Positions 39,926 to 47,234 of a stretch of 47,234 bases of DNA are shown piece after piece. Every line of letters begins with the position of its first letter. The stretch's first letter is position 1. The notes beneath the pieces are model-generated. The model was not told where the DNA came from. It saw only the letters and a list, made by a program, of their open reading frames with translations, and ran no database searches. Source of the stretch: JAAZNO01 sp012798275 (GTDB lineage: Bacteria > Chloroflexota > Anaerolineae > B4-G1 > SLSP01); assembly GCA_035347995.1 (NCBI GenBank), contig DAOPQD010000019.1, positions 1 to 47,234 of the forward strand, read 5' to 3'. The position numbers were made by a program, and so were the translations under genes.

Positions 39926-39947
39926 CTGCGCCCGGGCCGGGGCGCAG
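39926..39947 (+). other. GC-rich hairpin after the moeA-like gene
   Basis: CTGCGCCC (39926-39933) pairs perfectly with GGGCGCAG (39940-39947) around six bases, eight bases after the stop codon. No T-run follows, so termination is uncertain. Confidence 0.45.
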
Positions 39948-39975
39948 CGGGGCCACGTTGAAAGAGGAATACGCC

Positions 39976-40803
39976 ATGACACGAGGACAAACGCTCATTT
40001 TGATCATCCTGGCGGTGTTAGTCATCGCCGTGATAGCAGCGATGGGGTTTGTGGTGGTGCGCAGCTCACAGCAGCGCGTAGTCGTCACCCCCCTCACGGT
40101 AGAGCCACCAGAGGTAGCGGAAGTGCGCAACACGCCCATCCCCACATGGACGCCTACCCCTGCCAGCACGGCGACGCCCACCCTCCCGCCGCTGCCGACC
40201 CGCACACCGGTTCCCACGCGCACGCCCTTCCCCACCTCCACCCCCACGGCGACACCCACGCCGGTGCCGGTGGAATTGGTGAACGGTGAATTCGACGGCA
40301 TCATGCCCAATCGCATCCCCGGTTGGGAATGGGGCGCCGACATCAACTACACGCCGGGGGGGACCTACGACCCGCACAATTCCTACGCCGAGCCGATGTT
40401 CACGGCCGCCGACGATCCCGTGCGGCGCATTAACGGCTCGACGCTGAAAATCGAGACCATCCGGTGGCTCAAGTTCCGCGCCTGGGTGTACCAGACCGTC
40501 ACGGCGACGACCGGCAGCAGCGTCTACCTCCGCGTGCAAGCCAACGCCTTCTCTTCCATTGATAAGCTCAAGCTGCGCGCGGGCGTAGATCCCCAGGGGA
40601 ACGCCGGGTGTTCAAATGCCCGCTGGGGTGAAGTCATCATCAACCAAAATGACGGCGTCGTCACCATCACCTCCCCTCGGGTGGTCGTGGGCGAGAGCGG
40701 GCGCATTACGGCGTGCCTGTACGCAGAGCCGCTCTACCCCGACACTAACAACGCGGCTTTCTTCGACAACGCCGTGCTGATCGTCGCGCCGCCCAAACCG
40801 TAG
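39976..40803 (+). CDS. secreted or anchored protein with Thr-Pro stalk and beta-sandwich domain
   Basis: This 275-residue protein has an N-terminal membrane segment (LILIILAVLVIAVIAAMGFV), then a stalk of Thr-Pro repeats at about 55-100 (TWTPTPASTATPTLPPLPTR onward). A C-terminal domain (ELVNGEFDGIMPNRIPGWEW onward) follows. The NGEFD...PGWEW opening, the RAWVYQTVTATTGSSVYLRV strand and the final AFFDNAVLIVA resemble galactose-binding-like or carbohydrate-binding beta-sandwich domains. It should stand off the cell surface and bind glycan or envelope material; this is inferred. GAGGAA precedes the ATG at 39976. The stalk resembles that of the protein at 33021-34565. Confidence 0.7.
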   Translation: MTRGQTLILIILAVLVIAVIAAMGFVVVRSSQQRVVVTPLTVEPPEVAEVRNTPIPTWTPTPASTATPTLPPLPTRTPVPTRTPFPTSTPTATPTPVPVELVNGEFDGIMPNRIPGWEWGADINYTPGGTYDPHNSYAEPMFTAADDPVRRINGSTLKIETIRWLKFRAWVYQTVTATTGSSVYLRVQANAFSSIDKLKLRAGVDPQGNAGCSNARWGEVIINQNDGVVTITSPRVVVGESGRITACLYAEPLYPDTNNAAFFDNAVLIVAPPKP

Positions 40804-40847
40804 GCAGCGCGCGCCAAAAGTCCATGACGCATCAGGAAGGGGTGTGT

Positions 40848-41912
40848 ATGTCGTCAGCCATGTCTCCCACGTCAGATGTAGCCGTCATCGGCGCCGGGTT
40901 GAGCGGGGCGTTGGTGGCGCGGCAGCTCGCGCAGCAAAATCTCAGCGTCATGGTCATCGAAGCCGGCGCTGTCGCCGACGGCGCGACCGGCAACAGCGCC
41001 GAACTGGCGTTGCTGGGCACGCCTGAATTCTATGCGACGTTGGAAGAACGGCATGGAACGGCCTTCGCCACCGAAGTGTGGGAACTCAGCGCGCGGAACC
41101 TGGAGCTGCTGGCCGCCACCGCGCAGAGTCTGGGATTGCCGGCCCCGTGTGTGGGCAGTCTTCGTCCGATCGGCACCAGCACTGAAGCTCCGCTGGCGCA
41201 ACGCTCGGCGCAACGGCTCGCCCATCAGGGTTTCAACGTGACGCTTGAAGACGCCATGGAGCTGGGGTATCTGATCGGCCTGCACACCTTCGATGACCTG
41301 AGGTTCGACCCGGCGGACATGAGCCGCCGCCTGCTCGCCCACAGACACATCACCTTACGCCCGCGCACAGAGATCCTCCGGTTGGACACCGACGACGAGG
41401 GGGTCACGCTCTGGGGCAGGCGCTATTCCCTGCGCACCAAAGCCGCGGTGCTCACCGCCGGCGCCTTTGCTGGACGGCTTTGTCCCACCCTGCGCCCCTA
41501 TCTGACCATGCTCCCCGTGCAGACGCTCGAGTGTCGCACCCCAGAGCAGCTGGCGCTGCCGTTGGTGCTTGAAGAAGGGCAGGTGCTGGTGCAAGACCGT
41601 GGCGATTTCTGGCGGCTCAGTGCCTGGACCGGCCAGCCGCAGGGAGATCCCTGGCCGCTATTGGAAAAATACGGGCAGCAATTCTGTCCGCAGGCGACCC
41701 TGAGACGCCGGTATACCACCTGGGTGGGACGCAGCGCCGACGGGTTACCCCTGGTAGGGCAACTCGCCGAAACGCCGCACCTCTACACGCTGACCGGCCT
41801 GGGGCCCTGGGGGTTGAGCTGGGCCTTTGTCGCCACGCAGCTGCTGCTGGGCCTGATGTTACACGATGAAGATCCGGGACTCTTTGACGTCCACCGCTTT
41901 GACAAAATGTAG
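40848..41912 (+). CDS. FAD-dependent oxidoreductase of the D-amino-acid oxidase (DAO) family
   Basis: This 354-residue flavoprotein begins with a dinucleotide-binding fold (VAVIGAGLSGALVARQLAQQ, ending VMVIEAG). The DAO-type C-terminus has RYTTWVGRSADGLPLVGQL and LYTLTGLGPWGLSWAFVATQ. Related enzymes oxidise the C-N bond of amino acids or amines such as glycine, sarcosine or D-amino acids. The substrate cannot be told. I chose the ATG at 40848, with GGAAGGGG five bases upstream, over the ATG at 40824. There is no signal peptide. It follows the Thr-Pro protein by 44 bp. Confidence 0.85.
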   Translation: MSSAMSPTSDVAVIGAGLSGALVARQLAQQNLSVMVIEAGAVADGATGNSAELALLGTPEFYATLEERHGTAFATEVWELSARNLELLAATAQSLGLPAPCVGSLRPIGTSTEAPLAQRSAQRLAHQGFNVTLEDAMELGYLIGLHTFDDLRFDPADMSRRLLAHRHITLRPRTEILRLDTDDEGVTLWGRRYSLRTKAAVLTAGAFAGRLCPTLRPYLTMLPVQTLECRTPEQLALPLVLEEGQVLVQDRGDFWRLSAWTGQPQGDPWPLLEKYGQQFCPQATLRRRYTTWVGRSADGLPLVGQLAETPHLYTLTGLGPWGLSWAFVATQLLLGLMLHDEDPGLFDVHRFDKM

Positions 41913-41925
41913 CCTGGCCCTCAGC

Positions 41926-41955
41926 CTATCGCGGCAGATCCTGGAGCTGCGATAG
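41926..41955 (+). other. imperfect hairpin before the two-component genes
   Basis: CTATCGC (41926-41932) pairs with GCGATAG (41949-41955). It lies 13 bp after the oxidoreductase stop codon and 22 bp before the response regulator. No T-run follows. Confidence 0.4.
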
Positions 41956-41977
41956 TGACCGATTCAAAGGGGGAACC

Positions 41978-42667
41978 ATGAGCGCGCGTGAGTCTGCGTC
42001 ACGGATCATTCGGGTAGCGGTGGTAGACGACCATCCCTTCTTCCGTCAGGGCGTCTGTGATGTCTTATTAGCCGAGGATGACATCGAAGTGGTCGCTGAG
42101 GCAGCCGACGGGCAGGAAGCGCTGGAACTCATTCCCAAGGTCGCCCCGGACGTCACCTTGATGGACGTGAACCTGCCCTCCCTGAATGGTCTGCGCGTCA
42201 CGCAGCAGCTCAAGAATGCCTACCCGCAGCTCAACTTCATCATCCTTACCGCCTACGACGACGAGGAGCAGATCTACCACGCCATTCGCATCGGCGCGTC
42301 GGCTTATTTTTCCAAAGACGTCAATCCGGTGCAGCTGATCGAGACCGTGCGCCTCGTGGCCGAGGGCTATTACGTGATCGGTGGGAAACAAATGACTGCA
42401 GGAGAAGCGGAGCAATGGCTGTTGGCAGGATACCGGCGCTACGGCGTCACCCCCGACGACGAGGCCTTCACGCCGTTGACGACCCGCGAGATGCAGATCC
42501 TCGAGCTGATCATCGAAGGGCTTAGCAACAAGGAGATTTCTTATCGGTTAGGCATCAGCCAGCAGACTGTCAAAAACCACGTCACTTCGATCCTATCCAA
42601 ACTAAATCTTTCTGACCGCACGCAGGCGGCGATCTATGCCCTGCGGCGCGGTTGGGTGCGGTTGTGA
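41978..42667 (+). CDS. NarL/FixJ-type response regulator
   Basis: This 229-residue protein has an N-terminal receiver domain (AVVDDHPFFRQGV, phospho-acceptor Asp63 in TLMDVNLPS, conserved Thr in ILTAYDD, Lys in YFSKDVNP). A C-terminal LuxR-type helix-turn-helix follows (LTTREMQILELIIEGLSNKE, then ISQQTVKNHVTSILSKL). Phosphorylation by the kinase encoded next to it would promote dimerisation and promoter binding. GGGGGAAC precedes the ATG. The pair stands directly upstream of the Tad pilus genes, so those, or the promoter at 43777-43804, are plausible targets. Confidence 0.93.
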   Translation: MSARESASRIIRVAVVDDHPFFRQGVCDVLLAEDDIEVVAEAADGQEALELIPKVAPDVTLMDVNLPSLNGLRVTQQLKNAYPQLNFIILTAYDDEEQIYHAIRIGASAYFSKDVNPVQLIETVRLVAEGYYVIGGKQMTAGEAEQWLLAGYRRYGVTPDDEAFTPLTTREMQILELIIEGLSNKEISYRLGISQQTVKNHVTSILSKLNLSDRTQAAIYALRRGWVRL

Positions 42668-42716
42668 AGCTTTCTCGTCGCACCCATGCAACGCGTCCAT
42701 CATCGGGAGGTTGAGA

Positions 42717-43757
42717 ATGGTTGCTAATCCATGGGAACAGTTTCTGGAAACCTGTCACCGGGGCTATGACAAGGTCCAACAGGAGCTCAAAGAAGTAGAC
42801 ATGCTGATCCAGCAGACATCCACGGAGGTGGACCGCCTGGTGCAGCACAACGCGCGCGCCGCCGCCCGAGTACGGCAAGTTGAGGCACAGTTTGAGACCG
42901 TGCCCCGTGAGGACATCAAAACGGCCTATTCGACCATGCTGGAAAACCAGCAGCGGCTGTTTACCATGCGCGGGCAGCTGGAAAAACTGCAAAGCGACCA
43001 GAAAAACCTCACCCGCCTCGTGGAGCTCTACAAGCACGTGTTGGAACAGACCGAACCGGCCACCGAGACGCCGGGAGCCCCTGCCGATGTTCCCAAATCC
43101 CCTCAGGCCATCGTCACCAGCATTATCGAGGCCCAAGAACGGGAACGCCAGCGACTTTCACGGCAGATGCACGACGGTCCCGCGCAGTCGCTGACCAACC
43201 TGGTGTTGCAGGCCGAGATCTGCGAACGCTACTTCGACCGCAGCCCCGAACGCGCTCGAGCGGAGCTGGCGGAGCTCAAGAAAAATGTCGTCAGCACCTT
43301 CCAAAAAGTCAAGGGCTTTATCTTCGACCTGCGCCCGATGATGCTGGATGATCTCGGACTCATGCCCACTCTCAAGCGCTATGTGGAAGAGCTGAAGGAT
43401 AGCGGCTACCCCGGGGTCACCTTGACCCTCACCGGCAAGGAACGGCGCCTGGTCAGCTACAAAGAAGTCGCCATCTTCCGTCTGATTCAAGAGCTGGTCA
43501 ACATCGGGCGGGAGCACGGACGCGCCACGAGCATCAAAATCACCATGGACCTGGGCGAAAGCCAGGCGCGGATTGGCATTGAAGACAACGGCAGCGGCTT
43601 CGAGCTGGATGAAGCCCTGACCTCTCCCAACGCCGTGCGCCTGGGACTGCTGCCGTTGCGCGAACGGGTGGAAATGCTGGGAGGCGAGATCACCTTCAGC
43701 AGCAGCATTGGACAGGGCATGCGCACGACGTGCACCCTGCCCATCGAGCCGGCCTGA
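42717..43757 (+). CDS. DegS/NarX-like sensor histidine kinase
   Basis: This 346-residue kinase has no membrane segment. The N-terminal 115 residues are a long coiled coil (EVDMLIQQTSTEVDRLVQHN onward), as in DegS. The HisKA_3 dimerisation domain holds the phospho-acceptor His152 in ERERQRLSRQMHDGPAQSL. The HATPase domain has an N-box-like LIQELVNIGREH and a G1 box GIEDNGSGFELD. The N-box has IGREH where NARKH or NAxxH is usual. GGGAGG lies before the ATG at 42717. It is probably co-transcribed with the response regulator, 49 bp upstream, and should sense an intracellular or protein signal. Confidence 0.9.
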   Translation: MVANPWEQFLETCHRGYDKVQQELKEVDMLIQQTSTEVDRLVQHNARAAARVRQVEAQFETVPREDIKTAYSTMLENQQRLFTMRGQLEKLQSDQKNLTRLVELYKHVLEQTEPATETPGAPADVPKSPQAIVTSIIEAQERERQRLSRQMHDGPAQSLTNLVLQAEICERYFDRSPERARAELAELKKNVVSTFQKVKGFIFDLRPMMLDDLGLMPTLKRYVEELKDSGYPGVTLTLTGKERRLVSYKEVAIFRLIQELVNIGREHGRATSIKITMDLGESQARIGIEDNGSGFELDEALTSPNAVRLGLLPLRERVEMLGGEITFSSSIGQGMRTTCTLPIEPA

Positions 43758-43776
43758 AAGGCTCCGCTGGCGGCTA

Positions 43777-43804
43777 TTGACATCAGATTAAGCCGTGCTA
43801 CACT
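43777..43804 (+). promoter_or_regulatory. promoter of the Tad pilus genes
   Basis: A perfect TTGACA (43777-43782) and TACACT (43799-43804) are 16 bp apart. The predicted start near 43811 leaves a leader of about 120 nt before cpaB. Confidence 0.7.
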
Positions 43805-43932
43805 GAAGTTATGCTGATCTAACTTTGCAGCAAAACAGCGGCGAGTCGTAAAGTCGGCGCATTGACGTCACTTGCAACGCACCTGAGGCTACTCAAATTC
43901 TCAAATTTGAATTGATGAGGAGGTTCCTGAAC

Positions 43933-45012
43933 ATGCGCACTAACCGAACTGTGATCCTTGTCCTGATGCTGTTATTGTTAGTCGTCGCAGCTGGCGCCTA
44001 TTTCTTGATGCGCCCCCGTAATGCTCAGACTCCCACAGGCGAGGTAACCGTTACGGAACCACCTTATCAAGAGACGATTGAAATCGTCGTAGCCGCGCAG
44101 AACATTCCCCGTGGGGAGCGGCTCAGCGTCGAGAATCTGGCCGTGGTCCTGCAACCCTGGCCCAAGGATGCCCTGCCCCTCGAATACTTCGATTCTCTGG
44201 AGCAGGTGGATCAGAAATTCGCGCGCATGGACATTCCGCGAGGGATGCCGATCACCCCAGGGATGTTGGGACAACCCGGCGGCATGCTTTCGGTAGAAGG
44301 CTCAGCTGCCGCGTTATTCGAAAGCGGGCGCGTGGCGTATACTATCCCCATGGATACACAGGGTGCCGTGGGCTGGGCGCCCATGCCCGGCGACCGCGTG
44401 CACATCCTCGCCGCGATCCAGCTGCTGAGTGTGGATCCGGAATTCCAGAGCCCGCTGCCCAACAAATTCCTCTCGCTGCCCGCTACAGAAGAGCAGCAGC
44501 TGAGCGGCGATTATGGACGTTTCGAGGCGCTTCCCAACGGACAGGATGCCTTCATCTATCAATCCGGTCCCAGCATCCCTAACCTCGTCGTGCAAATGAC
44601 CGTGCAAAACGCCCTCGTCTGGCGCATCGGTACGTGGAACGAGCCGGCAGTGCCAGTGACCGCTGCGGCCGGGGAGGAGCAGGCAAGCGGCCTGCTAGGC
44701 ACGGCACCGCAAGAGGCGGCTACCCCCATCGCCACCCCCATCATGCGCGGTGACATTGAACCGGTGACCCTGCTGGTCTATCCCCAGGACGCCCTGGTGC
44801 TCAAATATCTGCTGGAAATGGGCGCTGACCTGGATCTGGTCCTGTGTTCTGCTGCCGACAGTGGTCCGGTCATCACCGAGCCGGTGTGGCTGCGGTATGT
44901 CCTCGACAAATACCAGATTTCCGATCAGCCTTCCGATCTGCCTGTCGCCGCGACGCCCGTGCACCCCCCTTTAACGCTGCCCACCGTGGCGCCTACGGCG
45001 CCCGCCAACTAA
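43933..45012 (+). CDS. cpaB: CpaB/RcpC-like Flp pilus assembly protein
   Basis: This 359-residue protein of the Tad pilus machine has one N-terminal membrane helix (VILVLMLLLLVVAAGAYFLM). A SAF domain follows (EIVVAAQNIPRGERLSVENL), with its typical second half DIPRGMPITPGML. The rest is an external beta-rich region with the RcpC-like GRVAYTIPMDTQGAVGWAPM and GDRVHIL segments and a disordered Pro/Thr tail. In diderms RcpC works in the periplasm; in a monoderm it would lie outside the membrane. I chose the ATG at 43933, nine bases after GAGGAGG (43917-43923). It is followed 31 bp later by tadZ. Confidence 0.85.
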   Translation: MRTNRTVILVLMLLLLVVAAGAYFLMRPRNAQTPTGEVTVTEPPYQETIEIVVAAQNIPRGERLSVENLAVVLQPWPKDALPLEYFDSLEQVDQKFARMDIPRGMPITPGMLGQPGGMLSVEGSAAALFESGRVAYTIPMDTQGAVGWAPMPGDRVHILAAIQLLSVDPEFQSPLPNKFLSLPATEEQQLSGDYGRFEALPNGQDAFIYQSGPSIPNLVVQMTVQNALVWRIGTWNEPAVPVTAAAGEEQASGLLGTAPQEAATPIATPIMRGDIEPVTLLVYPQDALVLKYLLEMGADLDLVLCSAADSGPVITEPVWLRYVLDKYQISDQPSDLPVAATPVHPPLTLPTVAPTAPAN

Positions 45013-45043
45013 TTCAGCCATGATGAGGGAGGGTTGAGAACCG

Positions 45044-46339
45044 GTGGCCGGTGAGAAGATTCGGGTCATGATCGTGGATGATGTCGCGGAAACGCGCGAG
45101 CAGCTGCGCAAGCTGCTCTCGTTCGACGCCGACATTCAAGTCGTCGCCATGGTGGGCAGCGGCGAGGAAGCCATCAAAACCGCCATAGGCCTGCAGCCCG
45201 ATGTGGTGCTGATGGACATCAACTTGCCGGGGATGGATGGGATCACCGCCACCAGCAAATTACTGGAGGTCGCCCCAGCCGCCCAGGTGGTGATGCTCTC
45301 CGTACAGGGCGAATCGGATTACATGCGCCGGGCGATGATGGCCGGGGCGCGAGACTACCTCACCAAGCCGCCCAGCGCCGATGAACTCACCGACGCCATT
45401 CACCGCATGGCAAAACTGCGCTCCACACGTCCGGCCGAGAGTCTTACCTCCGCCGCCGGGCTCACCGCCGGCGGCATGGGCTTGCCCGGTGCGGCCACAC
45501 GACGAGGAAAAATCATCACCGTGTTCAGCCCCAAGGGCGGAACGGGGTGCACTACCACGGCGGTCAATCTGGCGATTGCATTGCAGAGCGCCGGGGGGCT
45601 GGAGACCAAAGTCGCCCTGGTGGATTTGAGCCTGCAGTTTGGCGACGCCGCCATCTTCCTGAAGCTGCAGCCCACGCGCACCATCGCCGACCTGGCCTCG
45701 CGCGCCACGGAATTGGATTCGGAATTGCTGGCAACCGTCATGGTGCCCCACCCTGCGGGGATCAAAATACTCGCTGCGCCGCCCTCGCCTGAAGATGCGG
45801 AGAGCCTCCTGGCCATAGACGCAGTGGATGAAGCTGGCGGCAATCGGCTGATCAAAGCCATCCTCAAGTTTATGCGTCAGGAGTTCGATTATCTGATCAT
45901 TGATACCTCACACGCCGTGGATACCGTGCTCCTGGCATTGCTCGACCTGAGCGATATGCTGTTGGTGGTACTACGGCCAGTCATTCCCGAGATCCGCGGC
46001 GCGCGGATGTTCATTGATCTGCTGCAAAAGATGCACTACGACATGCACAACGTGGGCTTGATCATCAATGGCGTAGACAATAAGCGGATGGGAATTCAAC
46101 CTGAAGCCATCGAGCGCAACATGATGCCGGCGCTGGCGCGCCTGCCACTCGACGAACGCATCGCCTTGACCGCCGCCAACTACGGCGTGCCCTTTGTGAT
46201 CAAGGAGCCGCGTTCGCCTCTCGGCCAGGCCGTGATCAAACTGGCGCAAGAAATTGACAAACGTTTCACCGAGGAAGCCACGGAAGCAGCGCAGCCGGTC
46301 GAAGCCCAACGCCGCGCCGGCCTGGGACGCCTGCTTTAG
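45044..46339 (+). CDS. TadZ/CpaE-like pilus localisation ATPase with receiver domain
   Basis: This 431-residue protein joins an N-terminal response-regulator receiver domain (RVMIVDDVAETREQLRKLL, Asp58 in VVLMDINLPGMDG, Lys in YLTKPPS) to a ParA/MinD-type ATPase. The ATPase has a deviant Walker A, SPKGGTGCTTTAVNLA, near residue 165, LVDLSLQFGDAA, and YLIIDTSHAVD as Walker B. CpaE/TadZ proteins place the Tad pilus at a cell position. The receiver Asp is intact, so it could be controlled by phosphorylation, perhaps by the kinase upstream. The start is GTG at 45044 with GGGAGGG nine bases before it. Confidence 0.9.
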   Translation: MAGEKIRVMIVDDVAETREQLRKLLSFDADIQVVAMVGSGEEAIKTAIGLQPDVVLMDINLPGMDGITATSKLLEVAPAAQVVMLSVQGESDYMRRAMMAGARDYLTKPPSADELTDAIHRMAKLRSTRPAESLTSAAGLTAGGMGLPGAATRRGKIITVFSPKGGTGCTTTAVNLAIALQSAGGLETKVALVDLSLQFGDAAIFLKLQPTRTIADLASRATELDSELLATVMVPHPAGIKILAAPPSPEDAESLLAIDAVDEAGGNRLIKAILKFMRQEFDYLIIDTSHAVDTVLLALLDLSDMLLVVLRPVIPEIRGARMFIDLLQKMHYDMHNVGLIINGVDNKRMGIQPEAIERNMMPALARLPLDERIALTAANYGVPFVIKEPRSPLGQAVIKLAQEIDKRFTEEATEAAQPVEAQRRAGLGRLL

Positions 46340-46366
46340 GTGGACTTTTAGCTGAGGAGGAGTCTC

Positions 46367-47185
46367 GTGTCGCTGTTACGCCGTATTGAGAAAAAAGAGC
46401 CAACTGCAGGATCCACCCCTTCTGGCCCGGCAGCGCCGGGCGGAACGGCCTCCGAGCAAGTGGCAACTGCACAACGTCGGCCGGCATCCCCGCCCCGGGA
46501 CGCTTACATAGATCTCAAAAGTCGCGTGCAAAACCGGTTGGTGGCGGAGCTGGATCCTAGCATGGACATCTCGCGCACCGACGAGGTGCGTCGCACGATC
46601 CGCCAGATGTACGAAACCATCCTTGAAGAAGAAAGCATCGTGCTCAGCCGGGTCGAACGCGAACGGCTGTTCGAACAGATCGTGGCGGAAATCCTCGGCC
46701 TGGGGCCATTGGAGCCGCTGTTAGCGGACGATTCCGTCACCGAAATCATGGTCAACGGCGCCAAAAACATCTACATCGAACGCGGCGGCAAGCTCGAACG
46801 CACGTCAGTCACCTTCGAGTCCAACGAGCACCTGATGCGCATCATCGAGCGGATCGTGGCGCCCCTGGGGCGGCGCATTGATGAGAGCAGCCCGCAGGTA
46901 GATGCGCGCTTGAAGGACGGCTCCCGCGTCAACGCCGTCATCCCGCCGATCTCCCTGATCGGGCCGGTACTGACCATCCGCAAGTTCTTCAGGGTACCCT
47001 TGCAGGTGGCGGACCTGATCCGCCTGGGAACAGCGACGGAAGAAGTGATGGAGTTTCTACAGGCGTGCGTGGTTGCGGCAATCAACGTCATCGTTTCGGG
47101 GGGCACCGGCACGGGCAAAACTACCTTCCTGAACGTGCTTTCCGGTTACATCCCCGCAAACGAACGCATTATCACCATCCTGTAG
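46367..47185 (+). CDS. TadA/CpaF-like pilus assembly ATPase, truncated at its 3' end
   Basis: This secretion ATPase powers Tad pilus assembly. The N-terminal domain is complete (ESIVLSRVERERLFEQIVAE, then LGPLEPLLADDSVTEIMVNG, VDARLKDGSRVNAVIPP and GPVLTIRKF). The Walker A motif GGTGTGKTTFLNVLSG is present near residue 250. The frame then ends after PANERIITIL and a TAG. Family members continue with an acidic motif (ITIEDAAEL), Walker B and the His box, a further 150-200 residues. The break falls exactly where the sequence turns AT-rich, so the gene looks interrupted by an insertion at about 47180. As it stands the protein could not hydrolyse ATP. The start is GTG at 46367 behind GAGGAGGAG. 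Confidence 0.88.
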   Translation: MSLLRRIEKKEPTAGSTPSGPAAPGGTASEQVATAQRRPASPPRDAYIDLKSRVQNRLVAELDPSMDISRTDEVRRTIRQMYETILEEESIVLSRVERERLFEQIVAEILGLGPLEPLLADDSVTEIMVNGAKNIYIERGGKLERTSVTFESNEHLMRIIERIVAPLGRRIDESSPQVDARLKDGSRVNAVIPPISLIGPVLTIRKFFRVPLQVADLIRLGTATEEVMEFLQACVVAAINVIVSGGTGTGKTTFLNVLSGYIPANERIITIL

Positions 47186-47234
47186 TTTCGCCATAAATAA
47201 GTAGACAAAACTATGGTTTTCTGGTATGATATCC
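47180..47234 (+). mobile_element. probable end of an insertion element interrupting tadA
   Basis: From about 47180 the sequence no longer encodes TadA and becomes AT-rich (CTGTAGTTTCGCCATAAATA onward). It contains a promoter-like pair leading out of the window. Only about 55 bases are visible, so no transposase, inverted-repeat partner or target duplication can be shown. Confidence 0.55.
47202..47230 (+). promoter_or_regulatory. promoter-like sequence inside the presumed insertion element
   Basis: TAGACA (47202-47207) and TATGAT (47225-47230) are 17 bp apart, reading towards the window end. It could drive a transposase gene lying beyond the window. Confidence 0.45.

Noticed and set aside
43758..43932. 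tRNA or small RNA gene in the gap before cpaB
   Set aside because: No T-loop consensus or cloverleaf pattern was seen here or in the other intergenic gaps.

Overview
The window reads as a chromosomal segment of a high-GC, probably monoderm bacterium. I infer a member of the Chloroflexota (Anaerolineae-like). The hints are three DegV/FakB-type proteins, secreted proteins with long Thr-Pro linkers and PPC-like domains, a Tad/Flp pilus locus of the CpaB-TadZ-TadA type, a MoeA fused to a periplasmic-binding-like domain, large NTPase/TPR/caspase proteins, and intergenic space filled with short tandem repeats and hairpins. No rRNA, tRNA or CRISPR array was seen. The taxonomic call is an inference and was not tested.

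Layout. 1-1830: a 104-bp repeat whose end supplies a ribosome binding site, then two tandem DegV paralogues. 2031-4000 (minus): an AT-richer type II restriction-modification pair. 4249-4592: rubredoxin with a consensus promoter and a terminator. 4787-5363: a second copy of the 104-bp repeat supplying the ribosome binding site of a GAF/fRMsr-like protein. 5390-6214 (minus): a TIM-barrel isomerase-like gene with a leaderless-type promoter. 6268-14221 (minus): the conserved translation/transcription operon nusA-ylxR-infB-rbfA-nrnA-truB-ribF, with a promoter and an attenuator-like hairpin ahead of nusA and no rimP.

14385-25036 (plus) is the most interesting part. A caspase-like protease carries a C-terminal adaptor domain. 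It is followed by a P-loop ATPase with a C-terminal winged helix (frameshifted here), a paralogous ATPase that ends in the same adaptor domain as the caspase, and two STAND-type NTPases, the second with a long TPR-like array. Then, tightly packed, come a GNAT acetyltransferase, a 59-residue peptide and a radical SAM/SPASM enzyme with a PqqD-like tail. The region closes with a strong intrinsic terminator. I read it as an NTP-controlled caspase conflict or cell-suicide locus directly joined to a candidate peptide-modification (RiPP) cassette.

25183-32891 (plus): a NYN-domain nuclease, a 24-residue membrane peptide, a third DegV, a P-type cation ATPase behind a consensus promoter with a palindromic operator, a GbsR/MarR-like regulator that may bind it, a 195-bp heptamer repeat, and a PcrA/UvrD helicase with a leaderless-type start. 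33021-36004: two membrane-anchored extracellular proteins. 36070-37861 (minus): a three-gene unit (small membrane protein, GerW/YtfJ-like protein with a Cys-rich insert, PgeF/YfiH). 37914-41912 (plus): the MoeA fusion, a secreted Thr-Pro-rich protein and an FAD oxidoreductase. 41978-43757: a NarL-type response regulator and a DegS/NarX-like histidine kinase. 43777-47234: Tad pilus genes cpaB, tadZ/cpaE and tadA/cpaF. The last is cut off just after its Walker A motif, where AT-rich DNA resembling the end of an insertion element begins.
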